From Sphaerotilus uruguayifluvii (GTDB lineage: Bacteria; Pseudomonadota; Gammaproteobacteria; Burkholderiales; Burkholderiaceae_C), in the NCBI RefSeq assembly GCF_013294065.1, contig NZ_JABSNM010000012.1, forward strand, positions 62,001-126,000: 64,000 nucleotides of DNA, written 5' to 3'. The number at the start of each line of letters is the position of its first letter. Within the stretch, counting starts at the first letter, position 1. The notes beneath the pieces were generated by a model. That model made no database searches, had not been told where the DNA came from, and saw only the letters and a list, made by a program, of their open reading frames with translations. A program made the translations under genes and the position numbers. This document shows, in pieces, positions 57,038 to 64,000 of this stretch.

Positions 57038-59323
57038 ATGCCCATCCTCTCCCCCCGCACCGGGGACATCGCCCTGACGATCATCATCCCGGTGCGCTGT
57101 GCAGCGGAACGCAGCGATGCCATGGAAAGGCTGTCGTTCATCCTTCACGACACGACGCGACCCGCCTGCACCGAAGTGCTCGTCGTCGATGACGGATCCC
57201 CGGTCTCGATGGGCCGGCGGCTGCGACAGAAATGTGCCGACCTGGGGCTGCGCTACCTGCGCATCGACTCGGAGACCGAGCCCTTCTCGATCGGTCGTGC
57301 CCGCAATGCCGGCGTGCAGGCCGCGCACGGCCGTCACGTGATGTTTCAGGACATCGACCTGATGCCGGTGCCGGACTTCTACCGAAATGTGCTGCGGGAA
57401 ATCGAGGTGCAGCGCCTGGACCAGTTCGCCGAGCGCTTCCTGATGTTCGGCGTGATCTATCTGACCCCGGAGGCCACCCAGGAATACCTGGATACCCAGG
57501 CCGAACTGCGCAGCAGCCGATTTGTCCAGTACCTGCTGGAATCGGATGCCACCCGCATCGAGAAATTCTCGACAGGCACATCGGTGACCGTCTGGAACCG
57601 CCACTACTTTCTCGCCACGGGTGGCAACGACCCGGACTTCGCGGGCTGGGGCTATGAGGACATCGAATACATGTGCAGGGCCATTCGCCGGGCCAACCGT
57701 TTCCCGCTGCCCGAGGAGTTTCCGCTGGACTACCGCAACTTCCAGACGATCGGAGAATACCGGGGCTGGAAGTCCGTGTATCGGCTGTTCGGCGACATGA
57801 CCTTCCAGAAAGGCATGGTCATGTTCCACGCCTGGCATCCGGTCGAGCAGGCCAGCGCGTACGTCCGAGCCAAGGATCGCAACCGCAGGCTCTTCGAGAC
57901 CAAGCTGGCCGCGTTCAAGGCAAGCGGCGAAGAGCCGGCACCGCTGCCGATGCCCGAACGCGGCCGCTCCATCATCTTCCGCACCAACCCATGGGTCTAC
58001 AACCGCTGGGTCGCCCCGCTGCTGGGCGAGATCACGCTGGTGGACGAGGAGATGTTCACCCCCGAGTCCTTCCTAGAACATGTCCGGGACCTGCACATCG
58101 ACAGGGTGGTCTTCCACAACCCCTACGCCAGCACGACGATGGAGGGCCTCTACAAGGCCGTCCGTCAGGCCGGCATCCCGTTCCTGGTCTGCGAGCGGGG
58201 CGCCCTGCCGGACTCGGTGTTCTTCGACGATGGCGGATTCAACGGGGAAAGTGCCAGCTACGCACCGCAACGCTGGCGACGACCGCTCGATGACCGCGAG
58301 GAAGACGCCATCTGCCAGTACATCCGCGACCACAAGGCACAGGGAGCGAGCCTGGAGGATCAGCCCGATCGCCTCGGCGCCGCGGCCCTGCGCAGGCGGC
58401 TGAACATCTTCCCTGGGACCAAGATCCTGTTCGTTCCGCTGCAGCGACCCAGCGACACCGTCATCACCCATCTGGCCGGTCCGATCGAGAGCTATGACAA
58501 CTTCCTGAGGTTGGTACGACGGCTGGTGCACACGCTGCCCGCGCACTGGACCCTCGTCGTCAAGCGCCATCCACTCGAAGTCGAGAGCCCGGACCTGCCG
58601 GGCGTGATCTTCGCGGACAACGCCCATGTCGATGACCTGATCGAGGCCTGCGATGCGCTGCTGCTGATCAACTCCGGTGTCGGCCTGCTGGGACTGCTGC
58701 ACCAGAAGCTGGTGCTCCACGCAGGACAGGCCTTCTATGGGCATCCCGGACTGGCCCATCAGGTCACGACGCACGAGGAGGTCCTGGATGCGCTGAGACA
58801 GGTTCGCCCCGATCGGGATGCAGTGCTGCAGTTCCTTCATTACCTGGTGTTCGAGTTCTATTCATTCGCCCGCTTCAAGACACGGCGCGTGGCCTGGAAG
58901 GACGGGGCACTGATGACGGCCACGACGGCCATCGACTACCGCGTCGTGCGCGTCCCGGCCTGTCCGCCGCTGCAGATCGAGCAGCGCCAGCAAGTGGAGA
59001 TCACGGACCGATCCATCCTGTTCGACCGCTATCGCGGCATCGACGGCAACCTGCGCCGTCAGCCCAATCCGGCGCCCTCCCGACCTGCAGCGCCGCCCGC
59101 CAAGCCGGCGGCCCCCACACGGCCGGTGATCCCGAGCGACCAGGCCGAGGTCGAAATGGTTACGGAGCTGAGCACACTGCATCTGAGCGGCCCACGATCC
59201 GAACCGGACATTCCGCCGTTCCTGCGCAAGTTCCGCAAGCTGCGCAGCAATCCCATCATGTTCATGCGGGACTCGAAGCATCCGATGCTCCGGGCCATCG
59301 GCTGGTCGATCCGGCATGACTGA
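57038..59323 (+). CDS. Two-domain capsule glycosyltransferase (GT2 + capsule-synthesis GT-B)
   Basis: Large protein of 761 residues, likely the chain-building enzyme of the capsule. Residues 10-290 are a GT-A (GT2) domain: VLVVDDGSP (D51, D52), QDIDLMP as the DxD motif (D105, D107) and GWGYEDIEYMCRA (ED at 207-208), as in chondroitin polymerase-like enzymes. Residues 310-600 resemble the capsule-synthesis domain of KpsC/KpsS: CERGALPDS (E386, G388), VVKRHPLE (H511, P512) and NSGVGLLGLLHQK (from N545). A Pro/Ala linker (675-700) leads to a basic tail. GC is lower than in flanking genes (row 57721 is 35/60 G+C against 46/60 at 60661), suggesting transfer. Product sugars unknown. Confidence 0.8.
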   Translation: MPILSPRTGDIALTIIIPVRCAAERSDAMERLSFILHDTTRPACTEVLVVDDGSPVSMGRRLRQKCADLGLRYLRIDSETEPFSIGRARNAGVQAAHGRHVMFQDIDLMPVPDFYRNVLREIEVQRLDQFAERFLMFGVIYLTPEATQEYLDTQAELRSSRFVQYLLESDATRIEKFSTGTSVTVWNRHYFLATGGNDPDFAGWGYEDIEYMCRAIRRANRFPLPEEFPLDYRNFQTIGEYRGWKSVYRLFGDMTFQKGMVMFHAWHPVEQASAYVRAKDRNRRLFETKLAAFKASGEEPAPLPMPERGRSIIFRTNPWVYNRWVAPLLGEITLVDEEMFTPESFLEHVRDLHIDRVVFHNPYASTTMEGLYKAVRQAGIPFLVCERGALPDSVFFDDGGFNGESASYAPQRWRRPLDDREEDAICQYIRDHKAQGASLEDQPDRLGAAALRRRLNIFPGTKILFVPLQRPSDTVITHLAGPIESYDNFLRLVRRLVHTLPAHWTLVVKRHPLEVESPDLPGVIFADNAHVDDLIEACDALLLINSGVGLLGLLHQKLVLHAGQAFYGHPGLAHQVTTHEEVLDALRQVRPDRDAVLQFLHYLVFEFYSFARFKTRRVAWKDGALMTATTAIDYRVVRVPACPPLQIEQRQQVEITDRSILFDRYRGIDGNLRRQPNPAPSRPAAPPAKPAAPTRPVIPSDQAEVEMVTELSTLHLSGPRSEPDIPPFLRKFRKLRSNPIMFMRDSKHPMLRAIGWSIRHD

Positions 59324-59381
59324 CAGCATGCATGCCCATTCCTCACCGCAACACGCCAACGGCCGCAACCGGGACTCGACC

Positions 59382-60395
59382 ATGAACACCCTGCCCGCCC
59401 TCGCCCAGGCCCGCCGCGTCATCGCGATGGAAATCGACGCGCTCTCGGCCATGTCCGCCCGGCTCGGGCCCGAGTTCGAGCGCGCGGTCGAGCTGATCCT
59501 GCGCTGCCCGCGCCGCGTCATCGTCTGCGGCATGGGCAAGTCCGGCCACATCGGGCGCAAGATCGCCGCGACGATGGCCTCGACCGGCACCGCGGCCTTC
59601 TTCGTTCATCCCGGCGAGGCCTTTCATGGCGACCTCGGCATGATCCTGCCGGAGGATGTCGTGCTGCTGATCTCCAACAGCGGCGAGACCGACGAGCTGG
59701 TGCGGCTGCTGCCCTTCCTGCAGCAGCAGAGCAATCCGCTGGTGGCGATGACCGGCCGCGCCGACTCGACGATCGGACGCGCGGCCGACGTGGTGCTCGA
59801 CATCGGCGTCGAGTGCGAGGCCTGCTCGAACAACCTGGCGCCGACCAGCTCCACCACCGCGACGCTGGTGATGGGCGACGCGCTGGCCGTCACGCTGTCG
59901 GTGCTCAAGGGCTTCCGGCCGGAGGACTTCGCACGCTTCCACCCCGGCGGCAGCCTGGGCCGGCGCCTGCTCACCCGCGTGTCCGACGTGATGCAGCGCG
60001 AGCGGCTGCCCTTCTGCGCCGAGAGCGCCAGCTTCCGCGAGGTGGTGCAGGCCATCACCCGCGGCCGGCTCGGCCTGGTGCTGGTGGGCACGCCGGCCGC
60101 ACTGGCGGGCATCATCACCGACGGCGACATCCGCCGCGCCTTCGAGCACCATGCCAGCCCGATGGCGCTCACGGCGGCCGACATCATGAACGCGCGGCCG
60201 CGCACCATCGCCGCCGACACCCGGCTGGCCGAGGCGGAGAGCTGGATGCGCGAGCTGCGCGTGCAGGCGCTGGTGGCGCTGGATGTGCGCCAGCAGGTCT
60301 GCGGCGTCGTGCAGCTGCTCAGCCAGGAACCGGGCTGGGGCAGCACGGCCAGCGCGCCGCTGGCGGAAACGGCCGCGACCGCCGACGCCGGCTGA
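59382..60395 (+). CDS. kpsF: D-arabinose-5-phosphate isomerase KpsF
   Basis: Isomerase of 337 residues that makes arabinose-5-phosphate, the precursor of Kdo. SIS domain VIVCGMGKSGHIGRKIAATMASTG with FFVHPGEAFHGDLGM and ISNSGETDE, then two CBS domains from about residue 195. The ATG at 59382 matches the usual N-terminus and has GGGA upstream; an ATG at 59316 would overlap the previous gene by 8 bases and add 22 residues. A copy inside the kps cluster normally serves the capsule Kdo linker. Confidence 0.93.
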   Translation: MNTLPALAQARRVIAMEIDALSAMSARLGPEFERAVELILRCPRRVIVCGMGKSGHIGRKIAATMASTGTAAFFVHPGEAFHGDLGMILPEDVVLLISNSGETDELVRLLPFLQQQSNPLVAMTGRADSTIGRAADVVLDIGVECEACSNNLAPTSSTTATLVMGDALAVTLSVLKGFRPEDFARFHPGGSLGRRLLTRVSDVMQRERLPFCAESASFREVVQAITRGRLGLVLVGTPAALAGIITDGDIRRAFEHHASPMALTAADIMNARPRTIAADTRLAEAESWMRELRVQALVALDVRQQVCGVVQLLSQEPGWGSTASAPLAETAATADAG

Positions 60396-60411
60396 ACCCG
60401 CGGAGCGATCC

Positions 60412-62508
60412 ATGCACCCCGGCCGGCTGCCCCTGGAATCGACCGTGCGCGCGACCCGCGACGCGGACGACCCGCGCCCCGGCCTGGCGCGCCTGACCGC
60501 CGGCCTGCGCCGCGTGCCGACGCTGGCGGCGATGCTGCCGGAATGGCACCTGGTCGACCGGCGCGCGCCCGCCGACGTCGCCGCGGTCATGGCCTGGGGC
60601 CGCCGCCCCAGCGCCGAGGTCGCCGAGACCTTCGCCGCGCGCCACGGCCTGCCGCTGATCCGCGTCGAGGACGGCTTCCTGCGCTCGGTGGAGCTGGGCA
60701 GCCGCTGCCCGCCGCTGTCCATCGTCGTCGACGATCTCGGCGGCATCCACTACGACCCGCACCGGCCTTCGCGGCTGGAGCAGCAGATCCTGCAGCCGCG
60801 CGACGGCGCGGCGATCGCGCGGGCGCTGGCGCTGCAGCAGCAGTGGGTCGAGGCGCGGGTGTCGAAGTACAACCACGTGCGCGACGGCCTGCCCGGCGCG
60901 CTGCGCCACGAGGCGGCGCAGGCGCCGGTGCTGGTGATCGACCAGACCGCCGGCGACGCCTCGATCGCCGGCAGCGGCGCCGACGCGACCAGCTTCCCGC
61001 GCCTGCTCGAGGCCGCGCTCGACGAGCATCCACGCGCTCCGATCTGGCTGAAGGTGCACCCGGACGTGATCGCCGGGCGGCGCCGCGGCCATTTCGAGGC
61101 GCTGAGCGCGGCAACCTCGGCGCGGGTCACGCTGATCGCCGGCGACGTGCATCCGCCGGCGCTGCTCGAGGTCTGCCGCGCGGTCTATGTCGTCAGCTCG
61201 CAGATGGGCTTCGAGGCGCTGCTGCATGGCCGCCCGGTGCGCTGCTTCGGCTTGCCCTTCTACGCCGGCTGGGGCCTGACCGAGGACCACCTGCCGGCGC
61301 CGGCGCGCCGGCGCGGCCAGCCGCGCACGCTGGCCGACCTGGTCCATGCCGCGCTGATCGAGCATCCGCGCCATCTCGACCCCGAGACGGGCCGGCGCTG
61401 CGAGCCCGAGCGGCTGATCGAGCACCTGGCGCTGCAGCGGCGCATGCGCGCCCGCTGGCCGGCGCAGGTGCAGGCGCTGGGCTTCTCGCGCTGGAAGCGG
61501 CCGATCGTGCAGGCCTTCCTGCAGGGAAGCCAGGTCGAGCCGGTGCGCCAGCCGCAGCAGCTCGACCCGGCGCGGGCGGTGGCGGTCTGGGGCCGGCGCG
61601 ATCTGCCGGGCCTGCAGCCGGGCACGCCGGTGCTGCGGCTGGAGGACGGCTTCGTGCGCTCGGTCGGCCTGGGCGCCGAGCTGGTGCGGCCGCTGTCGTG
61701 GATCGTCGACGACCTCGGACTGCACTTCGATGCCAGCCGCCCGAGCCGGCTCGAGCAGCTGCTGCAGCACCACGCCTTCGACGAGCCGCTGCGCCGGCGC
61801 GCCGCCATCCTGCGCCAGGCGCTGATCCAGGCGGGACTCACGAAATACAACGTCGGCCAGGGCGACTGGCGCCGGCCCGAGGGCGCGCGCCGGGTGGTGC
61901 TGGTGCCCGGCCAGGTCGAGACCGACGCCTCGATCCGCTGGGGCTGCGCGCAGGTGCGCGACAACGCCGCGCTGCTGGCCGCGGCGCGCCGTGCCGAGCC
62001 CGAAGCCTGGCTGGTCTACAAGCCGCATCCGGACGTGCTCGCCGGCCTGCGCCGCGGCGAGCGCGACCGGGTCGTGCCGGGCCGCGACTGCGACGAGGTG
62101 GTGACCACCGCGCCGATGCACCGGCTGCTCGACCAGGTCGACGCGGTGCATGTGATGACCTCGCTGGCCGGCTTCGAGGCGCTGCTGCGCGGGCGCGAGG
62201 TCGTCACCTGGGGCCTGCCCTTCTACGCCGGCTGGGGCCTGACCGACGACCGTGCGCCGCCCGACTCGCCCGCGCTGCGTCGGCGCCAGCGCCGGCTGCA
62301 GCTCGACGAGCTGGTCGCCGCGGCGCTGATCCTCTATCCGACCTATGTCAGCCGCCGCTCGGGCGCCTTCACCACGCCGGAGCGGGCGCTGCGCGAGCTG
62401 ATCGAGTGGCGCGACGAACCGGTGCCGCGCGGCACCGCGCTGCGCCGCACGACGCGGCGCCTGCGGCTGGCGCTGCTGGGCACGCTGGCGCGGCTGCTCG
62501 GCCGCTGA
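60412..62508 (+). CDS. kpsC: Capsule beta-Kdo transferase KpsC
   Basis: Cytoplasmic enzyme of 698 residues made of two related halves. Half 1 (about 55-330) has VEDGFLRSVELG, VVDDLGGIHYDPHRPSRLE, LKVHPDVIAG and SQMGFEALLHGRPV; half 2 (about 390-660) repeats them as LEDGFVRSVGLG, VDDLGLHFDASRPSRLE, YKPHPDVLAG and SLAGFEALLRGREV. In E. coli and Neisseria the two modules build the poly-Kdo linker on lyso-phosphatidylglycerol. All key motif residues are present in both halves. Confidence 0.95.
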   Translation: MHPGRLPLESTVRATRDADDPRPGLARLTAGLRRVPTLAAMLPEWHLVDRRAPADVAAVMAWGRRPSAEVAETFAARHGLPLIRVEDGFLRSVELGSRCPPLSIVVDDLGGIHYDPHRPSRLEQQILQPRDGAAIARALALQQQWVEARVSKYNHVRDGLPGALRHEAAQAPVLVIDQTAGDASIAGSGADATSFPRLLEAALDEHPRAPIWLKVHPDVIAGRRRGHFEALSAATSARVTLIAGDVHPPALLEVCRAVYVVSSQMGFEALLHGRPVRCFGLPFYAGWGLTEDHLPAPARRRGQPRTLADLVHAALIEHPRHLDPETGRRCEPERLIEHLALQRRMRARWPAQVQALGFSRWKRPIVQAFLQGSQVEPVRQPQQLDPARAVAVWGRRDLPGLQPGTPVLRLEDGFVRSVGLGAELVRPLSWIVDDLGLHFDASRPSRLEQLLQHHAFDEPLRRRAAILRQALIQAGLTKYNVGQGDWRRPEGARRVVLVPGQVETDASIRWGCAQVRDNAALLAAARRAEPEAWLVYKPHPDVLAGLRRGERDRVVPGRDCDEVVTTAPMHRLLDQVDAVHVMTSLAGFEALLRGREVVTWGLPFYAGWGLTDDRAPPDSPALRRRQRRLQLDELVAAALILYPTYVSRRSGAFTTPERALRELIEWRDEPVPRGTALRRTTRRLRLALLGTLARLLGR

Positions 62509-62633
62509 CGCCCGCCGGCCGCGGGATTGGGGCCGCGGCGCTGCACTTATCGCGACTTCGGATCGTCGCCACCTGCGCTGCAATCGACACATCCGGACAC
62601 ATCGTCCGGCCCTGCCGCCCGCCGACCGTGCCG
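62509..62633. other. kpsC-kpsS intergenic region
   Basis: 125 bases, the longest gap inside the capsule cluster. It contains the repeated ACACATCCGGACACATCGTCC-like block (62588-62608, two copies of ACACAT) but no promoter or stem that I can support. Confidence 0.3.
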
Positions 62634-63995
62634 ATGTCCGCCCCACCCGTCCCGATGCCGCCCGCGCCCGAGCCCGAGGCGCCGTTCTGGCCGACGGCGT
62701 TCCGGGCCCTGGCACGGCACCGGCGCACGCTGATGCTGCAGGGCCCGATCGGCTGGTTCTTCGACCACCTCGCCGCCGTGCTGCGCAGCCAGGGCCAGAC
62801 GGTCACCAAGGTGCACTTCAACGGCGGGGACCAGACCTTCTGGCGCCATCCCGGCGCGCTGCGCTTCGACGAGGGCATCGAGACGCTCGACGCCTGGCTG
62901 CGCATGCTGATCCGCTCGCGCCACATCGACGCGATCGTGCTGTTCGGCCAGATGCGCCCGGTGCACTGCATCGCCCGACAGGTCGCGCGCGAGCTCGGCA
63001 TCGAGGTCTTCGTGTTCGAGGAAGGCTATCTGCGCCCCGACCATGTGACGATCGAGCGCCGGGGCGTCAACGCGCTGTCGCGGCTGCCGCGTGCGGCCAG
63101 CTTCTACGAGCAGCGCCTGCCCGAAGCAACCCTCGCGCCGCTGCCGCCCCCGGTGCCGACCGGCCAGAAGATGCACCGCACCGCGCTGCTGGCGATGCGC
63201 TACTACCTGGCGGCGACGCTGCTGCATCCGCGCTACCCGCACCGCGTCCACCATCGCTCGCTCGAGCCGGTCGGCGAAGGCCTGCGCTGGTTCGCCGGCG
63301 CCCTACGCAAGCCGCTGCAGGCCTGGCGCGAGCGGGGCCTGCAGGACCGGCTGTGCAGCCCGGCGATGTCGCGGCGCTGGTTCCTGGTGCCGCTGCAGGT
63401 GCATGACGACAGCCAGATCCGCCACCATTCGCGCTTCGCCGGCATGCACGACTTCATCGAGGAGGTGATGCGCTCCTTCGCGGCCGACGCGCCCGGCGAG
63501 CTGCACCTGGCGATCAAGCACCACCCGATGGACATCGCCTACAGCGACCACCGGCCGCTGATCCGGCACCTGACCCGCCAGCTCGGCCTGCACGGCCGCG
63601 TGCACTGCCTGCACGACCAGCACCTGCCGACGCTGCTCGACCACGCGCTGGGCGTCGTCACCGTCAACAGCACCGTCGGGCTGCAGGCGCTGCACCACGG
63701 CGCGCCGGTGCTGACGCTGGGCGAGGCGGTCTACGGCATTCCGGGGCTGGTGCATGACGGCCCGCTGCCGCACTTCTGGAACGAGCCCGGCCGGGTGGAC
63801 AAGGCGCTGTACCGCAGCTTCCGCCGCCACCTGATCGAGCACACCCAGCTCAACGCCAGCTTCTACGCCCGCATGCCGGCGCTCGAGCAGGCGCCGGCGC
63901 CCGCGCCGGCCAGCCCGCGCCCGGCCGGCCCCTCGCCGCTGGTGCAGGCCTTCGACACCGGCTACCGGCTCGACGAGTTCGGCGGGCGGCCCTGA
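62634..63995 (+). CDS. kpsS: Capsule Kdo transferase KpsS
   Basis: Enzyme of 453 residues that adds the first Kdo to the lipid acceptor of group 2 capsules. LMLQGPIGWFFDHLAAVLRSQG at the N-terminus, FNGGDQTFW, FEEGYLRPDHVTIE (E-x-G motif), AIKHHPMD (HP motif) and TVNSTVGLQALHHGAPVLTLG are typical. The C-terminal 40 residues are Pro/Ala-rich. The ATG at 62634 follows a gap of 125 bases after kpsC. The gene ends 5 bases before the window does. Confidence 0.94.
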   Translation: MSAPPVPMPPAPEPEAPFWPTAFRALARHRRTLMLQGPIGWFFDHLAAVLRSQGQTVTKVHFNGGDQTFWRHPGALRFDEGIETLDAWLRMLIRSRHIDAIVLFGQMRPVHCIARQVARELGIEVFVFEEGYLRPDHVTIERRGVNALSRLPRAASFYEQRLPEATLAPLPPPVPTGQKMHRTALLAMRYYLAATLLHPRYPHRVHHRSLEPVGEGLRWFAGALRKPLQAWRERGLQDRLCSPAMSRRWFLVPLQVHDDSQIRHHSRFAGMHDFIEEVMRSFAADAPGELHLAIKHHPMDIAYSDHRPLIRHLTRQLGLHGRVHCLHDQHLPTLLDHALGVVTVNSTVGLQALHHGAPVLTLGEAVYGIPGLVHDGPLPHFWNEPGRVDKALYRSFRRHLIEHTQLNASFYARMPALEQAPAPAPASPRPAGPSPLVQAFDTGYRLDEFGGRP

Positions 63996-64000
63996 GCGGC

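Noticed and set aside
60543-62633. Upstream in-frame extension of kpsS through kpsC
   Set aside because: The extension reads out of frame through an obvious kpsC gene and has no domain content; KpsS begins at 62634.

Overview
The window is a gene-dense, very GC-rich bacterial chromosome segment. It carries about 65 protein genes, no tRNA or rRNA gene that I can see, no insertion sequence, and no gap longer than about 280 bases without a gene. Gene content and order point to a betaproteobacterium of the order Burkholderiales, possibly near Rubrivivax, Leptothrix or Sphaerotilus. The pointers are the run secB-gpsA-trmL-comF-methyltransferase followed by an aa3 cytochrome oxidase cluster with DUF2970 and DUF2909 proteins, a red-type (form I) RuBisCO operon with CbbX, a lutACB lactate operon and a CysB-linked sulfur regulon. 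The genus is inference.

Layout. 1-1310: a CDF-like metal transporter divergent from its MerR/CadR-type regulator, with a perfect 21-bp operator between them. 1404-1982: a PaaI-type thioesterase. 2131-5927: L-lactate oxidation genes lutA-lutC-lutB, divergent from a FadR-family regulator. 5991-7217: a Kef-type antiporter without its regulatory domain. 7246-12123: an EmrAB/outer-membrane multidrug pump with a MarR regulator, four genes chained by 4-nt overlaps. 12325-25002: a sulfur-acquisition region holding an orphan sulfate-binding protein with a small hydrolase, a molbindin, ssuE divergent from ssuA-ssuA2-ssuD-ssuC-ssuB, sbp-cysT-cysW-cysA, and convergent cysB. 25111-30020: housekeeping genes (thioredoxin-like, histidine phosphatase, secB, gpsA, trmL, comF, a BioC-like methyltransferase). 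30303-39753: the complete aa3 oxidase structural and assembly cluster (coxB, coxA, small proteins, ctaG, coxC, surf1, ctaA, ctaB, sco). 39741-49393: a nine-gene Calvin-cycle operon on the minus strand (cbbL, S, X, F, P, T, Z, Y, A), with cbbR divergent at 49507. 50461-52389: a chemoreceptor. 52645-63995: an ABC-transporter-dependent (group 2) capsule cluster, kpsM-T-E-D, a large two-domain glycosyltransferase, then kpsF-C-S.

How they work together. The cell can use lactate and organosulfonates, fix CO2 by a RuBisCO activated by CbbX and controlled by CbbR, respire oxygen with an aa3 oxidase that may be oxygen-regulated, and export a capsule anchored through a Kdo linker (KpsF, KpsC, KpsS). 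The least conventional gene is the 761-residue glycosyltransferase at 57038. It fuses a GT2 domain to a capsule-synthesis GT-B domain, has visibly lower GC than its neighbours, and sits where the serotype-specific genes of a kps cluster belong. The strongest regulatory signals are a pair of FNR-like boxes 32 bp apart upstream of coxB, a mirrored promoter pair between ssuE and ssuA, two near-identical sulfate-gene promoters, and a palindrome at about -65 of the cbb operon.
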